Assembly: GCA_050250695.1 (NCBI GenBank)
Contig: JBFWOE010000048.1
Coordinates: 1 to 19,079 of the forward strand
From: Ga0077527 sp050250695
GTDB taxonomy: Bacteria; Pseudomonadota; Gammaproteobacteria; Burkholderiales; SG8-41
Direction of reading: 5' to 3'
DNA length: 19,079 bases
Part shown: positions 6,874 through 16,584 of the stretch, in pieces
Numbering within the stretch: the stretch's first letter is position 1
Layout: the number at the start of each line of letters is the position of its first letter
The notes under the pieces: generated by a model
Told to the model about the DNA's origin: nothing
The model's database searches: none
Seen by the model: the letters and a program-made list of their open reading frames with translations, nothing else
Made by a program: the position numbers and the translations under genes

Positions 6874-8964
6874 TCAGTCCAGCATCATCAGCCAGTCGAC
6901 GGCAGTGACGCCATCCGCACCGGCCAGCACGGGATTCAGGTCCAGTTCCGACAACCGCGATCCCGCCGCAGTGCCGAAGAGCGACACGGCACTGATCATC
7001 TGCGCCAGCGCCCTCTTATTGACCGGGGGCTTGCCGCGCACACCATCGAGTATGACCCGGCATTTCAGTTCGTCGAGCATGCGCAGCGCTTCGGTCTCGG
7101 TGACCGGTGCCGCGCGGAACACCACGTCCCTGAACACTTCGATCAGCACCCCGCCCAGCCCCACCATCACCACCGGGCCGAAAGCCGCATCGCGCTTGAG
7201 TCCGATGACAAGTTCGACATCGCCTTTCGCCATGGCCTGCACCAGCACGCCGGCGATGCGCGCCTGGGCGTTGTAGTGTTTGGCATTGGCGACCAGCGAT
7301 GCATAAGCAGCCCGAACGGCCTCCGCATCCGCCAGGTTCAGCGCAACGCCTTTGGCTTCGGTCTTGTGCAGGATGTCCGGAGACTCGATTTTCAGCACGA
7401 CGGGGTAACCCAGCGCCTGGGCGGCGTTGACTGCTTCGTCTGCGCTGGTGGCCAGTTTCGCCATGGCCGTTGCGACGCCGCAGTGGCTCAGCAAGGCCTG
7501 CCCTTCCATGCTGGAAACCGCACCGGATGCCGCAGGCAAGGACAGCTTCGGCTGGGTGATGGCCTTGCGCGCGGGTTCGTCCGCCATCCAGCGGCGGCGC
7601 GCTTCGGCATAACGGATGATCGCCGCCGCGGCATCAACGGCAGGTTCGGCACTGCGCAAGTAGGGAATGCCGGCCTCGCGCATCAGCTTCGCAGCAATAT
7701 CCGGTATGCCCATCCAGCACACGATGAAGGGTTTGGAAATCTGGGCCTTGGCTTCGATGAAGCCCTGCACGGTGATCTCGGCAAATTTGTCGGTAAACGA
7801 CAACCAGACGATCGCGATGTGGACCTCTGGATCGGACAGCAGGATTTTCAGGCTGTCGCGCATCAGCGAGGGATTTACTACGCCCTGGGCGGTGATGTCG
7901 ACGGGATTGTTCGGCGAACCGAATGCGGGAATCGTTGCGCGCAGCGACTTCGTGGTGGCTTCACTGAGCTTGGCCACCGTCAGTCCCAGCTCTTCAGCGC
8001 GATCTGCCATCAGCGCGCCGGCGCCGCCGGAACGAGTCAGGAAGCCGATGCCATTGCCGGACGGCAGCTTACACTGGGTAAAAATATCAACAAAATCAAG
8101 TATTTGCTCATCGCTTCGGGCACGAATGATGCCATAGGGTTTGATCACGCCGTCGAACACAGCGTCCTCCCCGGCCAGCGAGCCGGTGTGGGAAGCTATG
8201 GCGCGGGCGCCGGCATTGAAGCGACCGACCTTGGTGATCACCAGCGGTTTGGCGCGGCGTAGCGCGTCTTCGGCGACGCGCAGCAGCTCCCTGCCGTTTT
8301 TCAGGCCTTCGATGTAGCCGGCACCGACCGTGATGTTGTCTTCGGCGACGATCGCGCCCATGACGTCGACGAACTGGATGTCGACCTCGTTGCCGGTATT
8401 CACGAAGTAACCGAAATTCAGTCCGCGCTTGCGTGCCGTACCGGCCGTTGCCGTGCCGAGCGCACCGGACTGGGTGACGAATGCAGCCGGTCCCGGCAAG
8501 GTTTCGCCGAGCGAGAACTGGCTGAAAGTGGCCATCACGTTTTCGGAGACATTGACCAGTCCCAGGCAATTCGGTCCGAGGATGCGCACGCCGCTGTCCT
8601 TGATCGCCTGGCGCAGTTCCGCCTCGAGTCCAACGCCCTCTCCTCCGACTTCGCTGAATCCGGAACTGAACACCACAGCGGCCTTGACGCCCTTGCGGCC
8701 GAGTTGGCGCAAGGTATCGGGCACGCGTTTGGCCGGCACCGCCACCACGGCTAGATCGACCGGACCCGGAATGGCATCGATCGACGGATAACACGGCAGG
8801 TCGAGCAGCGAATCGTATTTGGGATTCACCGGGTACATCCGTCCGGCAAAATTTTTGTCGACCAGCGCCTTCAGCGTGCGGCCGTTGATCTTGTTGAAAT
8901 CACTGGATGCGCCGATGACGGCAATGGACTTGGGGTGCAGCAAAGCCTGCAAGGCATCGTTCAT
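6874..8964 (-). CDS. Acyl-CoA synthetase, ADP-forming (acetate-CoA ligase family)
   Basis: Single-chain NDP-forming acyl-CoA synthetase of 696 residues: acid + CoA + ATP to acyl-CoA + ADP + phosphate. Domain order is CoA-binding (about 5-130, HPKSIAVIGASSD then GPNCLG at 130-135), two succinyl-CoA-synthetase-like flavodoxin domains (about 150-460), and an ATP-grasp domain (about 475-696, YPVVLKIESPDILHKTEAKG). His259 in SHTGSLAG is the expected phosphohistidine. It has no C-terminal GNAT domain, so it is not a Pat-type protein acetyltransferase. It is the first gene of the operon and probably activates the pathway acid; AMP-forming ligases are the more common choice for this job. The leader has only a weak Shine-Dalgarno sequence, but the N-terminus is typical of the family. 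Confidence 0.9.
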   Translation of the reverse strand: MNDALQALLHPKSIAVIGASSDFNKINGRTLKALVDKNFAGRMYPVNPKYDSLLDLPCYPSIDAIPGPVDLAVVAVPAKRVPDTLRQLGRKGVKAAVVFSSGFSEVGGEGVGLEAELRQAIKDSGVRILGPNCLGLVNVSENVMATFSQFSLGETLPGPAAFVTQSGALGTATAGTARKRGLNFGYFVNTGNEVDIQFVDVMGAIVAEDNITVGAGYIEGLKNGRELLRVAEDALRRAKPLVITKVGRFNAGARAIASHTGSLAGEDAVFDGVIKPYGIIRARSDEQILDFVDIFTQCKLPSGNGIGFLTRSGGAGALMADRAEELGLTVAKLSEATTKSLRATIPAFGSPNNPVDITAQGVVNPSLMRDSLKILLSDPEVHIAIVWLSFTDKFAEITVQGFIEAKAQISKPFIVCWMGIPDIAAKLMREAGIPYLRSAEPAVDAAAAIIRYAEARRRWMADEPARKAITQPKLSLPAASGAVSSMEGQALLSHCGVATAMAKLATSADEAVNAAQALGYPVVLKIESPDILHKTEAKGVALNLADAEAVRAAYASLVANAKHYNAQARIAGVLVQAMAKGDVELVIGLKRDAAFGPVVMVGLGGVLIEVFRDVVFRAAPVTETEALRMLDELKCRVILDGVRGKPPVNKRALAQMISAVSLFGTAAGSRLSELDLNPVLAGADGVTAVDWLMMLD

Positions 8965-9000
8965 TTATTGGACTCGTAAACAAATCAGGAAGGTCGGCGC

Positions 9001-9029
9001 AAGATAGCGGCTGCTGGTTGCCGGGTCAA
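9001..9029 (-). promoter_or_regulatory. Candidate promoter of the acyl-CoA catabolic operon
   Basis: On the minus strand TTGACC (9024-9029) and TATCTT (9001-9006) stand exactly 17 bases apart, matching 5/6 and 4/6 consensus positions. Transcription would start near 8995, giving a leader of about 30 bases before the synthetase ATG. The -35 box is immediately next to that of the opposite candidate promoter. Confidence 0.5.
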
Positions 9030-9047
9030 ACCGGACTCATGTTAGAT
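9018..9047 (+). promoter_or_regulatory. Candidate promoter of the divergent Bug receptor gene
   Basis: TTGCCG (9018-9023) and TTAGAT (9042-9047) are separated by 18 bases on the plus strand. Matches to consensus are moderate. The start would fall near 9054, about 32 bases before the ATG. Confidence 0.3.
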
Positions 9048-9085
9048 TAGCCTTCGCCATCTACAAAAAAGCGGGAGGAGATGTC

Positions 9086-10054
9086 ATGAACAGGGTTATC
9101 CAATACGGCATTGCGGTGCTGCTGGCAGCATCCGCATCATGGGCAGGTGCGCAGGGTTTTCCGTCCAGGACCGTGCGCATGGTGATCCATTTTCCGCCGG
9201 GCGGTCCGACCGATTTTGTCGGCCGCGCGCTGGCGCAGAAACTGACCGAAGCGTGGAAGCAGCAGATCGTCGTCGAGAACCGCCCCGGCGCGGCCGGCAT
9301 CATCGGCATAGAAACCGTGCTGCGTGCTCCGGCCGACGGCTACACGCTGCTGTTCGGCACCGGCGGCTCGCTGGCGATCGCACCGGCCCTCAATTCGAAA
9401 TTACCCTACAACGTGTTCAGCGATCTTGCGCCAATTACGCTGGTGGTGGTCAATCCGCAGATCCTGGTGGTGCACCCTTCCCTGCCGGTGCGTTCGGTAC
9501 AGGACCTGATCAAGCTGGCCAAATCGCGGCCGGGACAGATCAACTACGGCTCAGTGGGCCCCGGCAGCCCTCAGCACCTGGGCATGGAACTGCTGAAGAC
9601 GATGGCCAGAGTCGACATGCTGCATGTGCCCTACAAAGGCACCGCCCCGGCGATGACCGACCTGATTTCCGGACAGATTTCAGCAATGTTCAACAGCATG
9701 CCGTCGGTACTTCCGCATATCGCCAACGGCCGCATGCGCGGCATCGCAGTCGGCAGTGCAAAACGGTCGCCGGCAGCGCCGGATATCCCCACCGTTGCTG
9801 AAGCCGGACTGAAGGGCTTTCAGTACGTGACCTGGTACGCCCTGCTCGCGCCAGCCGCGGTACCCAGGGACATCATTGCAAAAATCAACACTGACGCGGT
9901 CAAAGTCCTGACGCAGCCGGAAATGGTGAAACGCCTGGCCAGCCAGGGCGCCGAGCCGGCTCCGGGCACACCCGAGGCACTGGCGAAATTCTGGCGCGCC
10001 GAACATGAAGACTGGAAAAGGGTCATCAAGGCGGCCAGGATCAAGGTGAACTGA
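9086..10054 (+). CDS. Bug/TctC-family tripartite tricarboxylate transporter solute receptor
   Basis: Periplasmic binding protein of 322 residues, typical Bug length. The signal peptide is residues 1-22 (short basic start, hydrophobic core IAVLLAASASWA, predicted cut after AGA). Family landmarks follow: FPSRTVRMVIHFPPGGPTD, the ENRPGAAGIIG loop, LPYNVFSDLAPI, YGSVGPGSPQHLGMEL, VPYKGTAPAMTDLISGQI and IPTVAEAGLKGF. Bug proteins bind carboxylates and, with TctA/TctB membrane proteins, can deliver them; none is encoded nearby, so this is an orphan receptor that may share a transporter or serve in sensing. A strong GGAGGAG (9074-9080) lies five bases before the ATG. It is divergent from the acyl-CoA operon, which suggests, but does not prove, that it handles the same acid. 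Confidence 0.92.
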   Translation: MNRVIQYGIAVLLAASASWAGAQGFPSRTVRMVIHFPPGGPTDFVGRALAQKLTEAWKQQIVVENRPGAAGIIGIETVLRAPADGYTLLFGTGGSLAIAPALNSKLPYNVFSDLAPITLVVVNPQILVVHPSLPVRSVQDLIKLAKSRPGQINYGSVGPGSPQHLGMELLKTMARVDMLHVPYKGTAPAMTDLISGQISAMFNSMPSVLPHIANGRMRGIAVGSAKRSPAAPDIPTVAEAGLKGFQYVTWYALLAPAAVPRDIIAKINTDAVKVLTQPEMVKRLASQGAEPAPGTPEALAKFWRAEHEDWKRVIKAARIKVN

Positions 10055-10071
10055 CCTTTACGCGCCGGCGG

Positions 10072-10551
10072 TCAACACGCGCGGGCTGCTCGTATGTGCT
10101 CGAGCAATCCGCGCGCAGCCTGCTCTGCCAGGTCGAGTACGGTTTCGAATCCGCCGGCATCGCCGTAGTAGGGATCCGGGACTTCGCGGCTTGCCCCATC
10201 TTTCGCATAGTCGAGAAACAGCCGCAGGCGGCCGCGTTGCGGTGCCGGGCATGTTTCGCGCAGGATGGCCATGTTGTGTGCGTCCATCGCCAGCACGTAA
10301 TCGAAGCGGCTGAAGTCGTCCACCGTGATCTGCCGCGCGCGCAGACCACTGAGGTCGTAACCCCGCCTCGCTGCTGCCTCCTGCGCCCTGGGATCGGGAG
10401 CTTCGCCGATATGGTAGTCGTGGGTGCCGGCGGAATCGCAGCTTATCTGCCCCTCGAGGCCTTGCTGAGCAACCAAATGCCGGAATACGCCTTCCGCGGT
10501 GGGCGAGCGGCAGATGTTGCCCATACAGACGAACAGCACATGTACGGGCAT
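10072..10551 (-). CDS. Low-molecular-weight protein-tyrosine phosphatase
   Basis: Cytoplasmic phosphatase of 159 residues. The P-loop C(X)5R with its following serine is CMGNICRS at 9-16, with nucleophile Cys9 and phosphate-binding Arg15, directly after the first beta strand (VHVLFV). The general acid is Asp126 in PDPYYGD. All catalytic residues are intact and length is normal. In other bacteria such enzymes act on tyrosine kinases controlling exopolysaccharide or on phosphoarginine; no partner kinase is visible here. I use the ATG at 10549-10551, five bases after the uvrB stop; an in-frame TTG overlapping that stop (10558-10560) would add three residues. Translational coupling to uvrB is likely. 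Its 3' end is 17 bases from the convergent Bug gene. Confidence 0.92.
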   Translation of the reverse strand: MPVHVLFVCMGNICRSPTAEGVFRHLVAQQGLEGQISCDSAGTHDYHIGEAPDPRAQEAAARRGYDLSGLRARQITVDDFSRFDYVLAMDAHNMAILRETCPAPQRGRLRLFLDYAKDGASREVPDPYYGDAGGFETVLDLAEQAARGLLEHIRAARAC

Positions 10552-10556
10552 GGGAA

Positions 10557-12581
<2,025 letters not shown>

Positions 12582-12666
12582 GAAAACCGGGCAAAAACGG
12601 CCATCTTACCGGTTCCGTGTCCCCCGGGCGACCGCCGCCCCCGGCAGGTTGGCCGCCCCTTTTTGG

Positions 12667-12693
12667 TTGCACTGCAAAAAATGCAGATAGAAT
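12667..12693 (+). promoter_or_regulatory. Weak candidate promoter of the aminotransferase, with internal palindrome
   Basis: A good -10 box, TAGAAT (12688-12693), is preceded at 15 bases by TTGCAC (12667-12672), a poor -35 match. The spacer carries the perfect inverted repeat CTGCA-AAAAA-TGCAG (12672-12686). A protein bound there would block this promoter. The site lies in the 151-base divergent gap shared with uvrB. Confidence 0.35.
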
Positions 12694-12712
12694 GTCGTTT
12701 TTTGACCAACCT

Positions 12713-12726
12713 TGCGCATTTGCGCA
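12713..12726 (+). repeat. Paired TGCGCA palindromes just before the aminotransferase ATG
   Basis: TGCGCA occurs at 12713-12718 and 12721-12726, two bases apart; each is its own reverse complement, so the pair can fold or bind a dimeric regulator. It ends six bases before the ATG, where a Shine-Dalgarno sequence would normally be, and no such sequence is present. Confidence 0.4.
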
Positions 12727-12732
12727 CCAAAA

Positions 12733-13944
12733 ATGAGCTCCTCAGTACTGGAACAGATCGAACTGGCCCCCAAGGATCCCATCCTCGGCGTCACCGAAGC
12801 CTACAACGCCGACCAGAACCCGAAAAAAGTGAATCTCGGAGTCGGCGTTTATACCGACGACAACGGCAAGGTGCCGGTGCTGCAGTGCGTACGCACGGCC
12901 GAACAGAAGCTGGCGGAGTCCTCCCTGCCCCGCAACTACCTGCCCATAGACGGCCTCGCCACCTACGACCGCGCCGTGCAGGACACGCTGTTCGGAGCGG
13001 ACAACCCCGCGGTCAAGGACGGCCGCATCGTTACCGTGCAGACGCTGGGCGGCACCGGCGGTCTGAAGGTGGGCGGCGATTTCCTGCGCCGCATCAACCC
13101 GGGCGCCGACATTTACATCAGCGACCCGAGCTGGGAAAACCATCGCGCGATCTTCGAATACGCGGGGTACACCGTCAAAACCTATCCCTACTACGATCCC
13201 GCGACCAACGGCCTGAAATTCGACGCGATGCTCGCCGCGCTCGGCGAACTGCCGGCCGGCGCGATCGTGCTGCTGCATGCCTGCTGCCACAATCCGACCG
13301 GCGTCGATCTGACCGCGGAGCAGTGGGAAAAAGTCATCGCCGTCGTCAACCGGCGCAAGCTGGTGCCTTTCCTCGACATCGCCTACCAGGGATTTGCCGA
13401 CGGACTGGAGGAAGATGCCGCGACCATCCGCCGTTTCACCGCGGAATGTCCGGCAGCGTTTGTGTCCAGTTCGTTCTCGAAATCACTGTCTCTCTACGGC
13501 GAACGCGTGGGCGCGCTGAGCATCGTCACCGCCAGCAAGGACGAGGCCGCGCGCACCCTGAGCCAGCTCAAGCGTGTGATCCGCACCAATTATTCAAATC
13601 CGCCGACGCACGGCGGCAAAGCCGTCGAACTGGTGCTGACGACTCCCGAGCTGCATAAACAGTGGGACCAGGAACTGGGCCAGATGCGCGACCGCATCAA
13701 GGTCATGCGCAAGCAGCTGGTCGACAAGATCCGCGCTATCCGCTCCGATTTTGACCTCAGTTTCATTGTCAAGCAACGCGGCATGTTCTCCTATTCCGGC
13801 CTGACCAGGGAACAGGTGCAACGACTGCGCGAGGAATATTCGATCTACGCCATCGACAGCGGACGCATCTGCGTCGCTGCGCTGAACTCGAAGAACATCG
13901 ATTACGTTGCCCAGGCGATTGCCAAGGTGCTGGTGCCGAAATAA
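12733..13944 (+). CDS. Class I aminotransferase, aspartate/aromatic amino acid type
   Basis: PLP-dependent transaminase of 403 residues of the AspC/TyrB group, exchanging an amino group between aspartate or aromatic amino acids and 2-oxoglutarate. The PLP lysine is Lys250 (SSFSKSLSLYGERVG). Supporting residues by motif are Trp134, Asn187 (HNPTG), Asp215 and Tyr218 (DIAYQG), Arg258 (GERVG) and the carboxylate-binding Arg378 (DSGRIC). The N-terminus (LAPKDPILGVTEAYNAD, then VNLGVGVY) matches the family, so I use the ATG at 12733 and not the TTG at 12712. No Shine-Dalgarno sequence precedes it. It is monocistronic, closed by the terminator at 13965-13996. Aspartate versus aromatic preference cannot be decided here. 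Confidence 0.93.
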   Translation: MSSSVLEQIELAPKDPILGVTEAYNADQNPKKVNLGVGVYTDDNGKVPVLQCVRTAEQKLAESSLPRNYLPIDGLATYDRAVQDTLFGADNPAVKDGRIVTVQTLGGTGGLKVGGDFLRRINPGADIYISDPSWENHRAIFEYAGYTVKTYPYYDPATNGLKFDAMLAALGELPAGAIVLLHACCHNPTGVDLTAEQWEKVIAVVNRRKLVPFLDIAYQGFADGLEEDAATIRRFTAECPAAFVSSSFSKSLSLYGERVGALSIVTASKDEAARTLSQLKRVIRTNYSNPPTHGGKAVELVLTTPELHKQWDQELGQMRDRIKVMRKQLVDKIRAIRSDFDLSFIVKQRGMFSYSGLTREQVQRLREEYSIYAIDSGRICVAALNSKNIDYVAQAIAKVLVPK

Positions 13945-13964
13945 ACCCGGCAATGCGTTTCTGA

Positions 13965-13996
13965 AAATGGCCGCCTGCGGGCGGCTATTTCTTTTT
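13965..13996 (+). terminator. Intrinsic terminator of the aminotransferase gene
   Basis: AAATGGCCGCC (13965-13975) pairs with GGCGGCTATTT (13980-13990) through 11 base pairs, one of them G-U, around the loop TGCG, followed by CTTTTT. It begins 20 bases after the aminotransferase stop. The right arm and T run extend into the last codons of the convergent AsmA-like gene. Confidence 0.85.
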
Positions 13997-15328
13997 GTCG
14001 CCGCCGCCGAACAGGTTGTCGGCCCAGCCACCGATTTTGGCGCCGACCGATGTGCCCACACCTGGCCCGAGGATGGCGGTGCCCACTGCAGCCCCCGTCA
14101 CCGTCGCACCTGTCGGCAACGCGCGCGGATTATCCACGGTGCCGCTGATATTCAGCGGGACCGATGCCGTGGCGATGGAGCCGGCCTTGACCTGGGCATT
14201 GATGCGCCCTGACAGGGCCTTGTTGGGCGAGATGGTCACATTGCCGTCGGCGGCCAGCGAACCCGATGCCACCTTCAGGTTGGTGATGCGCTGGGTGCCG
14301 CGTTCCATCGCGAAATGACCGGACAGGGTATCGAAGCGGGTCTGACCGCTGCTGTCCTTGGTGATCAGGCTGGTCGCGGCTTTCTGGATATCGATGCCGT
14401 CGAGCACGCCGTCTCGGATGTCAAACGGCGTATCCAGCTTCAGCGCGTTTTTCAACTGGTCGGCAGCAGGGGCATTCGCGCTGAATACCGGCTTTGCAGT
14501 AAGCCGCCCCGTCAGTTTTGTTTCTGGAGAAAACAGAGGGACGAGATCGCGCAGCTCAATGCCGTTGACCGTGTAATCGCCTTTGAGCTGCAGGCCCTTT
14601 TTCCAGCCGATAGTGGTTTTTCCGGCCACCGTGCCGCCATACATTTTCGCCCTGACGTCGGAGAGATTGGCGTTGACCGTGGTGCCGACGCCCTTGACCG
14701 TCAGTTCGTCGAACAGCAGCGGCGGACCCGCCGGTGGCCTCCAGTTTTTGGCCTGCAGCTCGAGATTGAAATTTTTACCCGCGGGTTTGACCGTGACCTT
14801 GAGTTTGCCGTCACGGGTGACGACCTCGGCATTTTCCGGGGCGCCGCCCTCGCCAAGGCTGATGCGGGCATCAAACGGCCCGAAACCGGTTTTTTGCAGT
14901 TGCACCACGGCATTGGTCAGGCGGATTGCGCGTACGCGCACCGCGGGAGCTCCGCCCTTTTCAGCAGGTCCCGGCTGCGCCAGTGCGGCGATGCGGTCGA
15001 TGCCCGCCTGATTGAGCGCGAGGTCTTCGATATTGATGCTGTTGATGACCCGGGTGTCCGCAAGCAGCGACCCCAGGTCCGGCGTCACGATCACCGTGCC
15101 AACCTTGATGTCTCCGCTTTTGCCGATCTCGATGCCGGTCACCGTGAGATGCGGCAGCGGCAGGCCGACCAGTTTCAGGCCTTTTATCCGCACCGGCGTC
15201 TTCAGCGCCGCCGACGCCTTTTTCTCGATCTCCGGACGGTAATCTTCCAGCGATATGAACAGCGGAATCACCGCAACCGCGATGATCAGGACCAGCAACA
15301 GTACTGCGAGACGTTTCAACCATTTCAT
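13985..15328 (-). CDS. AsmA-family protein
   Basis: Inner-membrane-anchored protein of 447 residues with a large periplasmic part. A basic start (MKWLKR) leads into a single transmembrane helix (residues about 7-27), then the conserved LEDYRPEIEKKASAALKTPVRIKG, as in AsmA. The C-terminal AsmA_2-like region contains LKLDTPFDIRDGVLDGIDIQKA, a stretch shared by AsmA homologues. AsmA-like proteins belong to the group with repeated beta-groove structure implicated in phospholipid transport and outer-membrane assembly; E. coli AsmA is longer (617). The tail is glycine-rich and ends GGGDKKK. I choose ATG 15326-15328 because the hydrophobic helix starts at once; the frame is open to 15406, but that part overlaps the tRNA promoter. 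AGGA lies upstream at slightly long spacing. Confidence 0.85.
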   Translation of the reverse strand: MKWLKRLAVLLLVLIIAVAVIPLFISLEDYRPEIEKKASAALKTPVRIKGLKLVGLPLPHLTVTGIEIGKSGDIKVGTVIVTPDLGSLLADTRVINSINIEDLALNQAGIDRIAALAQPGPAEKGGAPAVRVRAIRLTNAVVQLQKTGFGPFDARISLGEGGAPENAEVVTRDGKLKVTVKPAGKNFNLELQAKNWRPPAGPPLLFDELTVKGVGTTVNANLSDVRAKMYGGTVAGKTTIGWKKGLQLKGDYTVNGIELRDLVPLFSPETKLTGRLTAKPVFSANAPAADQLKNALKLDTPFDIRDGVLDGIDIQKAATSLITKDSSGQTRFDTLSGHFAMERGTQRITNLKVASGSLAADGNVTISPNKALSGRINAQVKAGSIATASVPLNISGTVDNPRALPTGATVTGAAVGTAILGPGVGTSVGAKIGGWADNLFGGGDKKK

Positions 15329-15345
15329 GGGCAATTGTTCCTGCG

Positions 15346-15374
15346 TTGACCGGTTTCCGAACGACGGATAGAAT
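15346..15374 (+). promoter_or_regulatory. Promoter of tRNA-Asn
   Basis: TTGACC (15346-15351) and TAGAAT (15369-15374) are 17 bases apart, each 5/6 to consensus. The bases after the -10 box (ACGCCCC) form a GC-rich discriminator of the kind found at stable-RNA promoters under stringent control. Transcription would start near 15381, about 37 bases before the tRNA. Confidence 0.7.
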
Positions 15375-15417
15375 ACGCCCCTCTTCGCGGCTGTAACAGC
15401 CCGCATTGCCCCACAAT

Positions 15418-15493
15418 TCCCCGATAGCTCAGTCGGTAGAGCGACGGACTGTTAATCCGCAGGTCCCTGGTTCGAGCCCAGGTCGGGGAGCCA
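15418..15493 (+). tRNA. tRNA-Asn (anticodon GTT)
   Basis: A 76-base cloverleaf with encoded CCA (15491-15493). Acceptor strands TCCCCGA and TCGGGGA pair fully. The D arm is GCTC/GAGC, the anticodon loop CTGTTAA holds GTT, and the T arm is CCTGG-TTCGAGC-CCAGG. The first anticodon-stem pair is A-C rather than a Watson-Crick pair; the E. coli tRNA-Asn has a G-U wobble there. It is preceded by its own promoter and followed by a strong terminator. Confidence 0.97.
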
Positions 15494-15504
15494 GACACCG
15501 GAAC

Positions 15505-15534
15505 AAAAAAGCCCGCAGCGTTGCGGGCTTTTTT
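15505..15534. terminator. Bidirectional intrinsic terminator
   Basis: AAAAAAGCCCGCA, loop GCGT, TGCGGGCTTTTTT: a perfect 13-base-pair symmetric hairpin with a T run on either strand. It lies 12 bases after the tRNA CCA and 18 bases beyond the stop of the convergent G3E GTPase gene, so it can end transcription from both sides. Confidence 0.93.
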
Positions 15535-15551
15535 ATTGTCTGGGGTGACGA

Positions 15552-16568
15552 TCAGGCGGTGGCAGTCACCGCGCCGATGGCAGCAAACAGGTTGGCCACG
15601 GTTTCGCGCGGGATGTTGCGGGTGATGAACACGATGCGCGTCGAATGATCGGCGCTGGGCCAGGCCACGAGTTCGACCGGCGGGTGAAAAAGGTGCTGCA
15701 CACCCTGCACCACCATCGGTCCGTGGTGCCCGGCGACGTTGACCAGTCCCTTGACCCGCAGCATGTCGGAACCGCGCAGCGCGCCGAGCACTTCCATGGT
15801 CTGCGAAAACGCGGTCCAGCTCAGCGGCTCGGGAAAACGCAGGCAGAATGACTTCACCGTTTCGTCGTGGCGATGATGTTCGCCGTGCTCGTCGGGTTCG
15901 CCCATCCAGCGCTCGATGTCTTCCAGCTTGCCCTTGATGTCGCGCAGGCCGACGTCGACCAGGAAGGCAAGGTCGATTTCACCGTTGACTGCGCGCCGGA
16001 TCGGCGCCTGCGGGTTGAGTGCTCGCAGGCGCGCTTCGAGTTTCGCCGTGGCTTCCTCGCCCGCCAGGTCGGACTTGGTGATGACAATGCGGTCGGCGAG
16101 CGCGGCCTGCTTGACAGGCTCCTGCATGGTTTCCAGCTGCTCGAGGCCGTTGACGGCGTCGGCCAGGCTGACCACGCAGTCTAGCCGGTAATTTGCCAGC
16201 AGCATGTCGTCGGTCATCAGCGTCTGCATCACCGGGGCGGGATCGGCGAGCCCGGTGGTCTCGATGATCACGCGGGTGAAGTCGATGATGTCACCGTTGC
16301 GGCGCTTGACGTAGAGGTCGCGCAGGGTCTCCTGGAGGTCGCCGCGCAGCACGCAGCAGAGGCAGCCGTTGTTGAGCAGCATCATCTGCTCGGAAGACGC
16401 CTCGACCAGGTCGTTGTCGATCGCCTGCTCGCCGAACTCGTTGACGATCACCGCGACCCGGTTCATGTCCGGCCGCTTCAGCAGCCGGTTGATCAGCGTG
16501 GTCTTGCCGCTGCCGAGGAATCCGGTGACGACGCTGACCGGGAATTTCCCCGAAAGTGCATCCGGCAT
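15552..16568 (-). CDS. G3E-family GTPase, CobW/YjiA-type metallochaperone
   Basis: Cytoplasmic P-loop GTPase of 338 residues. Walker A is GFLGSGKT at 16-23. The metal-binding motif characteristic of COG0523 proteins is GCLCC at 68-72 (Cys69, Cys71, Cys72). The Walker B/G3 element is ETTG at 103-106 and the base-recognition motif is TKSD at 164-167. A histidine cluster (His228, 231, 232, 234) and a CobW C-terminal domain (about 238-330) follow. Relatives deliver zinc, cobalt or other metals to client proteins using GTP. The ATG at 16566-16568 is preceded by GAGAGGAG, which overlaps the stop of the propeller gene 16 bases upstream, so translation is probably coupled. This pairing makes the propeller a plausible client. 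No Zur site was recognised. Confidence 0.9.
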   Translation of the reverse strand: MPDALSGKFPVSVVTGFLGSGKTTLINRLLKRPDMNRVAVIVNEFGEQAIDNDLVEASSEQMMLLNNGCLCCVLRGDLQETLRDLYVKRRNGDIIDFTRVIIETTGLADPAPVMQTLMTDDMLLANYRLDCVVSLADAVNGLEQLETMQEPVKQAALADRIVITKSDLAGEEATAKLEARLRALNPQAPIRRAVNGEIDLAFLVDVGLRDIKGKLEDIERWMGEPDEHGEHHRHDETVKSFCLRFPEPLSWTAFSQTMEVLGALRGSDMLRVKGLVNVAGHHGPMVVQGVQHLFHPPVELVAWPSADHSTRIVFITRNIPRETVANLFAAIGAVTATA

Positions 16569-16584
16569 TGTTGCCCAGCTCCTC

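Noticed and set aside
10052..10074. Inverted repeat TGACC/GGTCA joining the stops of the Bug and phosphatase genes
   Set aside because: Only five base pairs with a 13-base loop and no T run; it arises partly because both arms are stop-codon contexts. Not convincing as a terminator.
12600..12665. GC-rich imperfect hairpins in the uvrB leader region
   Set aside because: Runs of C and G can pair in several ways with bulges; no T run on the uvrB strand and no clear regulatory pattern, so composition explains them.
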